Shown: positions 7,556 to 16,447 of the stretch, piece after piece
Position numbering within the stretch: position 1 is the stretch's first letter
Layout: every line of letters begins with the position of its first letter
NCBI RefSeq assembly: GCF_004363215.1
Contig: NZ_SNYS01000010.1
Span: forward strand, 62,001 to 126,000
Length of the DNA: 64,000 bases
Source of the DNA: Methanimicrococcus blatticola
GTDB lineage: Archaea > Halobacteriota > Methanosarcinia > Methanosarcinales > Methanosarcinaceae
Direction of reading: 5' to 3'
Translations under genes and position numbers: made by a program
Notes under the pieces: generated by a model
What the model saw: only the letters and a program-made list of their open reading frames with translations
Database searches by the model: none
Told to the model about the DNA's origin: nothing

Positions 7556-9286
7556 ATGCAATCCAAAATTGTAAAAACACTCGTTTTATCTGTTTTGATT
7601 TTGTTCCTTCTCACCGGTGTTGCCGCTGCCCAAGAGTGGGTTGTGACGGCTCCCGGAGATGTTGACAAAGTCAATCTCAGTATGGTCAATCTTGATAAAA
7701 TGACTTTACGTGAAGCAATCGCTAAAGCCGGCTCCGGTGACACGATTGTTTTCTCGGAAAACATTTCAGCAGTTACAGTTACATATAATACATTGAACGT
7801 TTCCAAAGATTTGACAATCGGCGGCAATACTAAAGTGACGGTCGCGCGTGATTCCGGTCCAGTCACTCAAGAATTCTCCGTCTTTACCGTCTCCGGCGGC
7901 GATGTTGTTTTCAAACAATTATCCATTGAAAACGGTTACCTTATGAACGGTACCGGCGGTGCTGTTACAATTGACCGCGCAAATGTTACTTTTGAGTCCT
8001 GTACGATTCAAAGAAACAAAGCCGATTTGGGCGGCGGTGTTTATGCGGCAAACAGCAGCAATGTTAAATTTGTCTCAACATCCGTTTTCAAAAATAACGC
8101 GACGACTGACGGCAGTGCAATTTATTTGAAAGGCGGGTCGGTCGAACTCCAAAACTCCGTAATTGACGGTCACTCCGACAAATACAATGTCATCAAAGTG
8201 GAACAGGGTAAAATTATCGGTTCTCAATCCCGCATCATCAACAATGCCGTGACTTCCAAAGGCAGTCCGTTGAACGCTTCTGCCGGAACAACCGTTGAAT
8301 TCAGAAACAGTACTTTCTCAAACAACACGGCAACAGAAGGTGCCGGCATAACATCTTACGGCGCGTTGCTCGTTGAAAATTGTGTTTTTAACGAAGGTAA
8401 AACATCCGGAAGTGGTGGCGGTATTCTTCTTGAAAACGGTTCAAGCGGAAACATCAGATACTCCATTTTCTCCAACGCAACTGTTGCAGATGACGGCGGC
8501 GGCATTCACATTGCATCCAATGCATCCGCAACGATTGACACATGTACTTTCCTCAACAACCTTGCAAACTACGGCGGCGCTTTCTTTAACCGCGGCACCG
8601 TTAATGCAAACGCAATTACGGCAGTCAACAACACAGCTAAATTCTACGGCGGCGCAATCGCTTTCTGGAATGACGCCAATTCAACGTTAACAAAATCCGC
8701 AATCGCAGGAAACATTGCAAAATCCAACAACACTGCAAAAGATGTCGGTGGCGGCGGTTTGAATGTTTCTAACAGTCAGGCAACATTGTCAAACAACGTG
8801 ATTGTCGGAAACACCGACCCGAGAAAAGTCGACTTCGGTGAACTCAACTCAACCGTTAAAAGTGGCGGCAACAACCTTGTCGGCACTTACCACGGTAACG
8901 GCAGATTCCCGATTGACTCAACAGATGTTTCAGGCATCCAATTGGCTGATGTTTTCGTAATCGAAAACGACCTCCCCGCTGTCACAAAATCCACCGGACA
9001 CACGGCAGGATATGACAAGGTTCCTGTTTACACAATCGCATTGAACAGCAGTGCAGACAACCCGGCAGCAAGCATCCTCGGCGGCGCAAACCAAACGCCG
9101 ACACCGGAGCCGCCGGAAGAGAATGAAACCAATCAAACACCTCCCGAGCCCGATGGTGTACCGCCGGAATCCGGCTTAAAATGGCTGGTGTACGGTGCAA
9201 TCATTGTCATTCTTTTGATTGTTGTCGTGATTGGTATTGTCGCATTCTTGAAATACAGACAAAAGAACCAATACAAATTCGGTTAA
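7556..9286 (+). CDS. Membrane-anchored right-handed beta-helix surface protein
   Basis: The 576-residue protein starts with a signal peptide (basic MQSKIVK, hydrophobic core, VAAAQ cleavage region near residue 25). The body has many short beta-helix repeats of the parallel beta-helix/adhesin type: clusters such as GGAVTIDRANVTFESCTI, GGGVYAANSSNVKF and GGGIHIASNASATI between about 110 and 420. A proline/glutamate-rich linker (PTPEPPEENETNQTPPEPDG) follows, then one transmembrane helix near 547-568 and a short basic tail. Many N-x-S/T sites suggest glycosylation. It probably sits on the cell surface with its helix outward; binding partner or enzyme activity is unknown. A terminator follows at 9309. 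Confidence 0.82.
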   Translation: MQSKIVKTLVLSVLILFLLTGVAAAQEWVVTAPGDVDKVNLSMVNLDKMTLREAIAKAGSGDTIVFSENISAVTVTYNTLNVSKDLTIGGNTKVTVARDSGPVTQEFSVFTVSGGDVVFKQLSIENGYLMNGTGGAVTIDRANVTFESCTIQRNKADLGGGVYAANSSNVKFVSTSVFKNNATTDGSAIYLKGGSVELQNSVIDGHSDKYNVIKVEQGKIIGSQSRIINNAVTSKGSPLNASAGTTVEFRNSTFSNNTATEGAGITSYGALLVENCVFNEGKTSGSGGGILLENGSSGNIRYSIFSNATVADDGGGIHIASNASATIDTCTFLNNLANYGGAFFNRGTVNANAITAVNNTAKFYGGAIAFWNDANSTLTKSAIAGNIAKSNNTAKDVGGGGLNVSNSQATLSNNVIVGNTDPRKVDFGELNSTVKSGGNNLVGTYHGNGRFPIDSTDVSGIQLADVFVIENDLPAVTKSTGHTAGYDKVPVYTIALNSSADNPAASILGGANQTPTPEPPEENETNQTPPEPDGVPPESGLKWLVYGAIIVILLIVVVIGIVAFLKYRQKNQYKFG

Positions 9287-9308
9287 ACGCTGAATGATAT
9301 TCATTCGT

Positions 9309-9346
9309 TAAAGGCTCATTTTTAATTTGAGCCTTTAATTTTTTTC
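9309..9346 (+). terminator. Terminator after the surface protein gene
   Basis: AAAGGCTCA (9309-9317) pairs perfectly with TGAGCCTTT (9327-9335), followed by AATTTTTTTC, 20 bp after the stop codon. Confidence 0.75.
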
Positions 9347-9533
9347 TTTTTTAATATTTTGAAATTTTGACTTTTTATATTTTGAAGTTGATTAACGTTT
9401 TTTATTTTGTATTTTGATTCGATTATTTGAAAAAATGAAATTTAAACAAATCTTAAACAAATCAAAGAGTCGAATTTTTAAATCATTTGTATTATTCATA
9501 CTTTCATTCTTTTTCAAATTCAGGAGATTTTAA

Positions 9534-10385
9534 ATGACAGAATTAAACGTTGTGAATAAAACGCCTCAAAAACCAAATCAACCGTCAAAAGCAGCACCGG
9601 CAATAGACATGAGCCGCATCAAAAATGTTTTTGTTGTGATGAGCGGCAAAGGCGGCGTCGGCAAAAGTACGGTCGCTTGCGCGCTTGCAGCAGGTCTTGC
9701 GATTCGCGGCAACCATGTCGGACTCATGGATTGCGACATGCACGGGCCGAGCGTTCCGGCAATTTTCGGCATCACATCCGGAGATTTGCAGGTTGTTGAT
9801 GAAAAAATGATTCCTGCAAAACCCGAACCGAATCTGAATCTCGGCGTCATTTCAATCGGCTTGCTTTTGCCCGATGACGATACGCCCGTTATTTGGCGCG
9901 GTCCCGCAAAAGCCGGTGCCATCCAACAATTTTTCACCGATGTCGAATGGGGAGATTTGGATTATTTGATCATTGATCTGCCGCCCGGAACAGGTGACGA
10001 GCCGCTCGGCATTATGCAGTTGCTCCCGAAAAACAACGGCGCAATCATTGTCACTATCCCGCAGGACATCGCACTGACAAGCGTCCGCAAATCATTAACT
10101 TTCCTCCAAAAATTAGATGTTCCGCTGACAGGAATTGTCAGCAATATGGACGGTCTCATCTGCCCGCACTGCGATGAAAAAATTGAGCTTTACAGCTCCG
10201 GCGGAATTGATAAAGCAGCCGCAGATTTCGGCGCGTCAATTCTTGCCCGCCTGCCGATGGATCCTGAATTTTCAAAAGCACAGGAAAACGGAAAAATGGT
10301 GGAATGGATGATGAAAGAATCCGCTTGGACTCAAAGTTTCCAAAATGTTTTAGAAACGGTTGAAAAGAACAGTTCAAAACAGTAA
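9534..10385 (+). CDS. Mrp/NBP35-type P-loop ATPase, Fe-S cluster carrier
   Basis: The 283-residue protein carries the deviant Walker A SGKGGVGKS (residues 37-45), a DCDMHGPSVP switch region, IIDLPPGTGDEP, and the C-x-x-C pair CPHC near residue 205 that bridges a 4Fe-4S cluster between two subunits. Homologues (ApbC/Nbp35) bind and transfer Fe-S clusters to apoproteins. A methanogen rich in Fe-S enzymes needs such carriers, and a minimal SUF scaffold lies 3.4 kb downstream. It is monocistronic, with AGGAG before the ATG. Confidence 0.9.
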   Translation: MTELNVVNKTPQKPNQPSKAAPAIDMSRIKNVFVVMSGKGGVGKSTVACALAAGLAIRGNHVGLMDCDMHGPSVPAIFGITSGDLQVVDEKMIPAKPEPNLNLGVISIGLLLPDDDTPVIWRGPAKAGAIQQFFTDVEWGDLDYLIIDLPPGTGDEPLGIMQLLPKNNGAIIVTIPQDIALTSVRKSLTFLQKLDVPLTGIVSNMDGLICPHCDEKIELYSSGGIDKAAADFGASILARLPMDPEFSKAQENGKMVEWMMKESAWTQSFQNVLETVEKNSSKQ

Positions 10386-10722
10386 TAAAACTAAATTTCT
10401 TTTCTTCTTTTCTTTTTTTACTTTTTATTTTCCATTTTTATTTTCCACTTTTATTTTCCATTTTTATTTTCCATTTTTACTTTTTATTTTTCTCTTCCAT
10501 TGTTACCCTATTTTTTTCTCTCTTCTTTACTTCCTCTCTATTCGTATTCTTCCTGTATCTCTTCTATTTTCGATATATGGTGATGACTTTTTTTCAAATT
10601 GAACTCTTGAGAAAATATATATAGCAGAAAGTAATTGTTTACTTTTGATCAGAATCAGGTTTACAATTAACTCGATTGATGTTATTTTTATATGTTTTAT
10701 ATTTTTATGACTTGTGATATTT
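10386..10722. other. Low-complexity T-rich tract and the bioY promoter region
   Basis: About 10420-10490 has repeats of the 13-bp word TTTTTATTTTCCA. After it lie a TATA box at about 10613-10623 and the BirA-like operator at 10635-10666. No gene is supported in the tract. Confidence 0.75.
10612..10666 (+). promoter_or_regulatory. bioY promoter with BirA-like biotin operator
   Basis: A strong TATA box (AAATATATATAG, about 10613-10623) is followed by TTGTTTACT - 14 bp - GGTTTACAA at 10635-10666. The right half matches the BirA consensus half-site GGTTTACAA exactly; the left half differs at two positions from TTGTAAACC. The expected transcription start (about 25 bp after the TATA box) lies inside the operator, so binding would block initiation. 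Biotin-dependent BirA repression of biotin genes is established in bacteria and has been predicted in archaea. The assignment here is inferred from sequence and context. Confidence 0.65.
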
Positions 10723-11292
10723 ATGGGTGAAGATCTCGATTACAAAGACGATTCCGTCAGAATTAAAAAAATGGTATTGGCTGCTCTTTTTGCAGCTTTG
10801 ATTGCTGTCGGCGCATACATCAAAATTCCGATTACGCCTCTTGGCGTTCCGATTACGCTTCAGACATTCTTCGTTCTGCTCGCGGCTGTCACACTCGGCA
10901 GAAATTGGGGAACCGTCAGCATTATTGTTTACCTGATTGTCGGATTCATCGGCTTTCCGGTCTTTGCCGGCGGTAACAGCGGACTCGGCATCCTTTTCGG
11001 TCCGACCGGCGGTTACCTCTATTCATTCATCTTCGTCGCTTTCTTGGCCGGCTGGATGAGTGATCTTGCTAAAAATAAGAACCCTGTAACCATGTTTGGA
11101 ATCGCTGCGTTCGGCAGTATTCTGATATTGGCTGTCGGTTCCGTTCATTTGGGACTCTCAACGGATATTCCGATGGGTGTCGCATTCACAGGCGGTTTTG
11201 TGCCGTTCTTTGTCGGAGATATGATTAAATCCATTGCAATCGGATTGGTTGCTCCGGCCTTAATCAAAAAAGTAAATTTCAGCGCATCGTAA
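10723..11292 (+). CDS. bioY: Biotin ECF transporter substrate-binding (S) component BioY
   Basis: The product is a 189-residue membrane protein with about six helices. Family hallmarks are VGAYIKIPITPLGVPITLQT near the N-terminus, the VYLIVGFIGFPVFAGG stretch, and FGPTGGYLYSF, the core of the BioY biotin-binding fold. It captures biotin with high affinity and passes it through the EcfA-EcfT module encoded by the next two genes. The preferred start is the ATG at 10723; an in-frame GTG at 10714 is possible and no strong Shine-Dalgarno separates them. A BirA-like operator upstream supports the biotin assignment. Confidence 0.92.
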   Translation: MGEDLDYKDDSVRIKKMVLAALFAALIAVGAYIKIPITPLGVPITLQTFFVLLAAVTLGRNWGTVSIIVYLIVGFIGFPVFAGGNSGLGILFGPTGGYLYSFIFVAFLAGWMSDLAKNKNPVTMFGIAAFGSILILAVGSVHLGLSTDIPMGVAFTGGFVPFFVGDMIKSIAIGLVAPALIKKVNFSAS

Positions 11293-11373
11293 ATTCGGGC
11301 GCAGCATTCAATTATATTAAAAAACATTTCAAAAACGAATTTGCACTCTGTTGGTGCGAACGAGGGGATATAT

Positions 11374-12306
11374 ATGGAAAACGAAACGGGAATTTCCGAT
11401 CCGGTCACAGATTTTTCTGAAACCGATTCGGAATCAAATTTAACTTTAAACGCCGAATCAAAGTCCGACAGCAGTCGCTCTTCAAACGAACGTGAAGTTG
11501 TTTTTGAAGCAATCAATTTGTCTTTTGCTTATCCCGGCAGTTCCCCTATTCTGAAAAACATTAATTTGAAAATTTACAAAGGCGATTTTACAATCATTGT
11601 CGGCCTGAACGGGTCGGGCAAATCGACTTTCGCTTATCATCTAAACGGGCTCTATCGGCCGACTTCCGGACGAATGACTGTTTTCGGCTTGGATACAAAA
11701 TTCCGAAAAAATGTCTCTGCGATTCACCGCAAAGTCGGTATTGTTTTCCAAAACCCTTACACACAGTTTGTCGGAAATACGGTTGAAGAAGACATCGCGT
11801 TCGGACCCGAAAACTTAGGCTTGGACCGCGAAGAAATCAAAAAGCGCGTTTCAACGGTCTTGGAAGCGGTTCATTTGAAAGACCTTGCTTATCAGGATCC
11901 GTCCACGCTCAGCGGCGGCGAAGCGCAGGCAGCAGCCATTGCAGGTGTACTTGCAATGGATCCCGAATGTATCGTTTTAGACGAAGTCACCTCTATGCTG
12001 GACATTGCGGCCGAAGACCGCATTTTAAATCTCATCGACGGTCTTCGCGAGCGCGGCAAAACGCTTGTTTATATCAGTCACAATCCCAAAGATTTGCTGA
12101 AAGCGGACAGAATTATCGTTTTCGATAAAGGCGAAATCTCATTTGACGGCGATCTTCTCGACTACATCGCGTCCGGAAAATACCGGTTGCCGGATATGGT
12201 TGAATTGCTCAAACATCTTCGTGAAAACGGTATGAATATCTCAGAAACGATTTCAGATCCCAAAGAAGCCGCCGATGAAATCTTAAAACAAATTCGTTCA
12301 AAATAA
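11374..12306 (+). CDS. ecfA: ECF transporter ATP-binding subunit
   Basis: This 310-residue ABC ATPase has Walker A GLNGSGKS (77-84), a Q-loop in VFQNPYTQFVG, signature LSGGEAQAAAIAG, Walker B CIVLDEVTSMLD and the switch His in ISHNPKD. It hydrolyses ATP to drive the EcfT-S component cycle. Only one ATPase gene is present, so a homodimer is likely. About 40 acidic/Ser-rich residues precede the ABC domain. The ATG at 11374 follows GAGGGGATATAT; an upstream in-frame TTG is unlikely. It lies 81 bp after bioY and 81 bp before ecfT. Confidence 0.92.
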   Translation: MENETGISDPVTDFSETDSESNLTLNAESKSDSSRSSNEREVVFEAINLSFAYPGSSPILKNINLKIYKGDFTIIVGLNGSGKSTFAYHLNGLYRPTSGRMTVFGLDTKFRKNVSAIHRKVGIVFQNPYTQFVGNTVEEDIAFGPENLGLDREEIKKRVSTVLEAVHLKDLAYQDPSTLSGGEAQAAAIAGVLAMDPECIVLDEVTSMLDIAAEDRILNLIDGLRERGKTLVYISHNPKDLLKADRIIVFDKGEISFDGDLLDYIASGKYRLPDMVELLKHLRENGMNISETISDPKEAADEILKQIRSK

Positions 12307-12387
12307 AAGACCGGCAATTAGCAAATCAACAAACAATCAACAAACAAATCAACAATTTTCATTTCAAAATAAAAACGGAAGGTAAAG

Positions 12388-13581
12388 ATGCATAAACAGT
12401 TTTTGGCTTATGTCGACGGCAAATCCTTTTTGCACAAATTGGATCCGCGGACAAAGATCATTACGTTGATGATATTGAGTATTATCATCTTCAACACAAA
12501 TCGTATGTGGAGTTTAATCTCTCTTCTCCTTCTGTTTATTGCCGTCTCAATGGTCGCCCGCATTTCAGTCAAAAAACTTCTTTTATCCGTCAAACCGATG
12601 CTTTTTTTCATCGGAATCGTCTTTTTGCTGCATTTCCTTTTTGCGCCTGCTCCCGTTTTTTCGGATGTTACAATGTCCGTCAAATTGATGGATGACCAAC
12701 TCAATCAATGGGACGATCGCTTTAATCCCGCAAAAGAATATGCGCCTTACACCCCTGTCCGTCTTCAATATTTCGAAAATTACCCTTATTTGGAAGAGCC
12801 GGAAAATGCAGGTGAATCCTGTTATGTTATTATAACTCGACCAATGCCATCGAATCTTTCAACGACTGAAATGCAGAATGTATATTTTGAGGCCGGTCAT
12901 TTCAGAATCGAAAAAATTCCGTTTGATCAGATTCCGGAGGAAAAGCTTCATGAGTTCTCAATTGAATCTGTTCCGGCCGAACCGGATCCCTCAAAGCGTG
13001 TTTATTTCGGGGAGCCGGCCGTTTATCAAATAAAGGTCACGCCCGAAAAAAGCTTTTCAATTTACCCGAGCACGTACAGTTTCATGACCGGACTCGGCGT
13101 CGCTTTGAAGTTTATCTTATTGATTTTGTTCGCGTCGTTGATGGCGGCAACAACTAAGCAATCGGCATTGATTCAGGGAATTGAACGTCTCATCCGGCCG
13201 ATTCCGCTGAAGTGGGCAAACATGACTTCTCATGACTTGGCGCTTATGGTTTTCTTGACGATTCGGTTCATTCCGCTTTTGACATCTACGGCGTATCAGA
13301 TCAAAGTCTCTTCGCAGTCACGCGCTTTCAAGCCGTCCAAGAGTCCGCTCCGCGCCATTAAAATTATTTCCACTTCTTTAATTAATTCGATAATCAATTT
13401 CGCAGATGACGTTTCAAGAGCGATGCTGAACAGAGGGTACACAGGTGTCGGCAAAACTTCCATGAATGAATTGAAATTCAAGCAAAGAGACGGCGTTTTC
13501 TTCTGCTCGTTTATTCTTTTGATGCTTTCCATTATCATGTTTGTCGGCTGGCTCCAGCTTTCTCTCGGCGTCGGTGTTTGA
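12388..13581 (+). CDS. ecfT: ECF transporter transmembrane coupling subunit with large insert
   Basis: The 397-residue EcfT/CbiQ-type protein starts with LDPRTKIITLM, typical of the family. The C-terminal half carries the two coupling segments with small-Arg motifs (SSQSRAFKPSK and ISRAMLNRGYTG would contact the ATPase). EcfT proteins are usually about 250-270 residues; here roughly 130 residues (about 92-225, mostly polar with PYTPVRLQYF and PSNLSTTEMQ) are inserted between the early helices and the rest. The insert is framed by hydrophobic segments, so it probably forms an extra-membrane domain. It is the last gene of the bioY-ecfA-ecfT operon. Confidence 0.88.
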   Translation: MHKQFLAYVDGKSFLHKLDPRTKIITLMILSIIIFNTNRMWSLISLLLLFIAVSMVARISVKKLLLSVKPMLFFIGIVFLLHFLFAPAPVFSDVTMSVKLMDDQLNQWDDRFNPAKEYAPYTPVRLQYFENYPYLEEPENAGESCYVIITRPMPSNLSTTEMQNVYFEAGHFRIEKIPFDQIPEEKLHEFSIESVPAEPDPSKRVYFGEPAVYQIKVTPEKSFSIYPSTYSFMTGLGVALKFILLILFASLMAATTKQSALIQGIERLIRPIPLKWANMTSHDLALMVFLTIRFIPLLTSTAYQIKVSSQSRAFKPSKSPLRAIKIISTSLINSIINFADDVSRAMLNRGYTGVGKTSMNELKFKQRDGVFFCSFILLMLSIIMFVGWLQLSLGVGV

Positions 13582-13638
13582 AAAAACAAACATAATTTCT
13601 CTTTTCGCAACTCTTTTATAGAAATGCATCACTATTCA

Positions 13639-13721
13639 AGTATCTTTTTGATACTACGGTGTTTTATAGAAACACAGCAAAAGAATGATAAAAAAGGTTG
13701 AGAATCTTTTTATTTCTCAAA
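13639..13721 (+). promoter_or_regulatory. suf promoter region with inverted repeats
   Basis: AGTATC-TTTTT-GATACT is a perfect inverted repeat at 13639-13655. GTGTTT-TATAG-AAACAC (13659-13675) is a second inverted repeat centred on a TATA box, and TTGAGAA/TTCTCAA (13699-13721) forms a hairpin in the predicted leader. The word TTTTATAGAAA also occurs at about 13615. These look like operator candidates for sufC-sufB; the regulator is unknown. Confidence 0.4.
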
Positions 13722-13760
13722 TCGTATTTGGAATTATAATTATTAAACGGAGTCAAAACG

Positions 13761-14516
13761 ATGCTTCAAATTGAAGACTTATATGTCGAAGTGGCCGGGC
13801 GTCCGCTTCTTAAAAATGTGTCACTGACAGTGGAGAAAGGGGAAACGACGATTTTATTCGGTCCCAACGGTGCCGGTAAATCCGCGCTTTTAAGCACGAT
13901 TATGGGCTTTTCCAATTATAAAATCACTTCCGGTAAAATCTATTTCAAAGGAAAGGACATCACAGAAGCGCCGATCAATGAACGCGCGAAAATGGGAATC
14001 GGCATCATGTCACAGCGTCCGCCCAACATCGCAGGCGTTAAACTGCGCGATTTATTGGAAATCGAAACGCATAAAAATCTTTTAAATTTAGAAGAAATGG
14101 CGCGCAGCATTGACATGGAACGTTTCTTGGAACGTGATATCAACGTCGGCTTTTCCGGCGGCGAAATCAAACGCTCCGAACTCCTCCAGCTCAGCGTTCA
14201 GCGTCCCGATTTCTATCTCTTGGATGAACCGGAATCCGGTGTCGATCCTGTCAACATGGCGCAAGTCGGCAACATGATTCGGAAACTGATCTGCAACAAA
14301 AAGGCGTGTACATCACACGACCCTGAAAGAAAGGCATCACTCGTGATTACGCACACCGGTGAAATTTTAGATTATTTGGATGCTGACAAAGCGTATATTT
14401 TATGCAACGGAACCGTTATGTGTTCCGGCAATCCGAACCGTTTGCTCAAAGAAATTAAAACGCAAGGCTATGACGAATGCATTCGCTGTAAGATGAATTT
14501 AACACAAATTCAGTAA
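13761..14516 (+). CDS. sufC: SUF Fe-S assembly ATPase SufC
   Basis: This 251-residue ABC-type ATPase has Walker A GPNGAGKS (34-41), ABC signature FSGGEIKRSELLQL, Walker B FYLLDEPESGVD and H-loop VITHTGEIL. SufC powers Fe-S cluster assembly on the SufB/D scaffold. The gap to the next gene is 12 bp, making a two-gene SUF (sufC then a single SufB/D-type scaffold), as is common in anaerobic archaea. Archaeal SufC-like proteins often carry the extra Cys pairs seen here near the C-terminus (CIRC). Confidence 0.93.
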   Translation: MLQIEDLYVEVAGRPLLKNVSLTVEKGETTILFGPNGAGKSALLSTIMGFSNYKITSGKIYFKGKDITEAPINERAKMGIGIMSQRPPNIAGVKLRDLLEIETHKNLLNLEEMARSIDMERFLERDINVGFSGGEIKRSELLQLSVQRPDFYLLDEPESGVDPVNMAQVGNMIRKLICNKKACTSHDPERKASLVITHTGEILDYLDADKAYILCNGTVMCSGNPNRLLKEIKTQGYDECIRCKMNLTQIQ

Positions 14517-14528
14517 GAGGTGACAAAA

Positions 14529-15761
14529 ATGGCAGAAAATAAAAGCAATGCAAAAGATAAAGAAACGGCAGAGCGCATTTCAAAATCTTTGGACAAAGAA
14601 GCCATGTACGGCGGGCACGTCGATTTAAAACTTTATCATATTCCCGATGAATCTATTGAAGTCAAAAAGATGACTGATTTGGATTCCATAATCAAATCGT
14701 CCTTAACGAATGTCGGCATTTCCGCAGACGGTAACGCAGGCGGCAATTTCCTGATGTACAACAATAAAGTTTCTCACCGCTCTTCCGCTCAAGAAGGGTT
14801 GGAAATCATGTCCGTCAAGGAAGCGCGTGAAAAATATGACTGGCTGGAAGATTATTGGTGGAAGCTGGTGAGTCCGGAGGCTGACAAATACACAGCCCGC
14901 AGTTACATGGAAGATTCTGACGGCTATTTCATTCGCGTGCTGCCCGGCACTAAAATCACATCGCCTGTTCAGTCCTGTTTAATGATCGGATCAGAAGAAG
15001 CGCTTCAGACGGTTCACAATATTATTATCGTAGAAGAAGGTGCCGAGCTTGAAGTTGTGACAGGCTGTCTGACGCATGACGGTGTTCAACGCGCGCTTCA
15101 TATCGGTGTTTCAGAAATGTATGTTAAAAAGAACGGCAAGCTGACGTTTTCCATGATTCATGATTGGGACGAATCAGTTGAAGTCCGTCCGAGAACAGGC
15201 ATTCGCATCGAGGAAGGCGGTCTTATGACCAACAATTATGTCTGTCTCAAGCCGGCTAAATCCATTCAAACAAATCCGTCCGCTTATTTGGAAGGCGAAG
15301 GCGCAACAGCTTATTTCAACACAATCGCTGTCGCCCATCCGGACTCTGTTTTGGATATGGGCAGCCGTGTCTTTTTGAATGCGTCGCACACCAAAACCGA
15401 AATTATTTCCCGAACGATTACAATCGGCGGCGAAGTGATTTCCCGCGGCGACATCATCGGAAACGCGCCCGAAGTTTACGGACATTTGGAATGTAATGGT
15501 CTTGTTCTCAATGAAAACGGCTCTCAAAAAGCTATTCCTGCGCTTGAAGCACACGCAATGGATGTTGAAATGACACACGAGGCCGCCATCGGCAGAATCG
15601 CTCGTGACCAAGTGGAATATCTCATGACGCGCGGTTTGGATGAAAACGAAGCGACAAGTTTGATCGTTCGTGGTTTCCTGAGTGCAGGCATTGAAGGCAT
15701 TCCTGAAATTTTAAAAGAAGATATTGACGATATTATTAAAAAGACGGCAGATGCTTCCTGA
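14529..15761 (+). CDS. sufB: SUF Fe-S scaffold protein SufB/SufD
   Basis: The 410-residue protein has the right-handed beta-helix core of the SufB/D family: VEEGAELEVVTGCLT, the long repeat-like middle (GGLMTNNYVCLKP, VLDMGSRVFLN, GGEVISRGDIIGN) and a C-terminal helical region with GRIARDQVEYLMTRGLDENEA. With SufC it forms the minimal scaffold complex for Fe-S clusters. I chose the ATG at 14529 because GAGGTG precedes it by 6 bp; the in-frame GTG at 14520 is part of that Shine-Dalgarno. As the only scaffold gene it must cover both SufB and SufD roles. Confidence 0.92.
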   Translation: MAENKSNAKDKETAERISKSLDKEAMYGGHVDLKLYHIPDESIEVKKMTDLDSIIKSSLTNVGISADGNAGGNFLMYNNKVSHRSSAQEGLEIMSVKEAREKYDWLEDYWWKLVSPEADKYTARSYMEDSDGYFIRVLPGTKITSPVQSCLMIGSEEALQTVHNIIIVEEGAELEVVTGCLTHDGVQRALHIGVSEMYVKKNGKLTFSMIHDWDESVEVRPRTGIRIEEGGLMTNNYVCLKPAKSIQTNPSAYLEGEGATAYFNTIAVAHPDSVLDMGSRVFLNASHTKTEIISRTITIGGEVISRGDIIGNAPEVYGHLECNGLVLNENGSQKAIPALEAHAMDVEMTHEAAIGRIARDQVEYLMTRGLDENEATSLIVRGFLSAGIEGIPEILKEDIDDIIKKTADAS

Positions 15762-16180
15762 TCTTGCCGTTTTTCTTTCTCTTTTTTTCTCTTTTTTATT
15801 TTTTAAAACATCATTTCCGTTTTTCCCTTTTTCTCAAAAAAACATATTTCGTTTTCTATTTTTTAAAAATTTGTACGGCTCGCGCGTGCGGGCTGTCGGC
15901 AGAGGCAGTACCGGACTTGGTAAGGAAACGGCTTAATCTTTTTTTATTTTTGGATTTATAAAAAATGTCATTCAATATTCATGACAAATATACTTTTGCG
16001 AACTCCACCCTCTGCTTCTGTTTTTTGCTATAACTCATCTCTTACTATGAAATTCATATGCAAAATGCTTAAATACTTTTTCAAAAAGGTTGAAGCTGCA
16101 TATTGAATATTTGAAAACGAATTTTCTAATATGCCTCTTTGCCTGAAAAGGATTATTTAAACTTTACATGAGGTATATTT
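15762..16180. other. Intergenic region with a solo composite-element head
   Basis: T-rich to about 15860, then a head-like segment at 15861-15935 (TTTTTTAAAAATTTGTACGG then CTCGCGCGTGCGGG) matching the heads at 41.39, 46.79 and 54.68 kb but without arrays or tail. 15950-16180 is AT-rich upstream sequence of the DUF2798 gene, with AGGTATATTT just before its ATG. No gene is seen. Confidence 0.65.
15861..15935 (+). repeat. Solo head of the composite element
   Basis: Shares the A-tract lead-in and GGCTCGCGCG core with the heads of copies A3 and A4. GGGCTGTCGGCAGAGGCAG follows, but no tandem array. It lies 100 bp after sufB, again 3' of a plus-strand gene. Confidence 0.55.
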
Positions 16181-16447
16181 ATGGTTAAAAGAAAACTTAT
16201 TACCGCTTTCTGCATGACATTTTTCATGTCCTGCGGTATGTCTTTAATTATGCTTTTGATGAACGCCGGTTTACCCGATCCGTTCTTAACAACTTGGTTT
16301 AAAGCATGGGCAATCGCATTCGTCTTTGCATTTTTGCTGACGAATATCATTTCTCCGATTGTGCTGACTAAAATCGTTCCGTTTATTATGGGCGATAATC
16401 GTCAGGCAGCTGCAGAAAATATGACAGCCGTTCCGGCTGAAAGCTAA
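16181..16447 (+). CDS. DUF2798 family small membrane protein
   Basis: The 88-residue protein has two transmembrane helices (about 8-28 and 43-65). Its MTFFMSCGMSLIMLLMNAGL and WFKAWAIAFVFAF pattern is that of the DUF2798 family, which has no known function. A paralogue follows 290 bp downstream with its own spacing, so they are probably separate transcripts. The ATG follows AGGTATATTT. Confidence 0.75.
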   Translation: MVKRKLITAFCMTFFMSCGMSLIMLLMNAGLPDPFLTTWFKAWAIAFVFAFLLTNIISPIVLTKIVPFIMGDNRQAAAENMTAVPAES

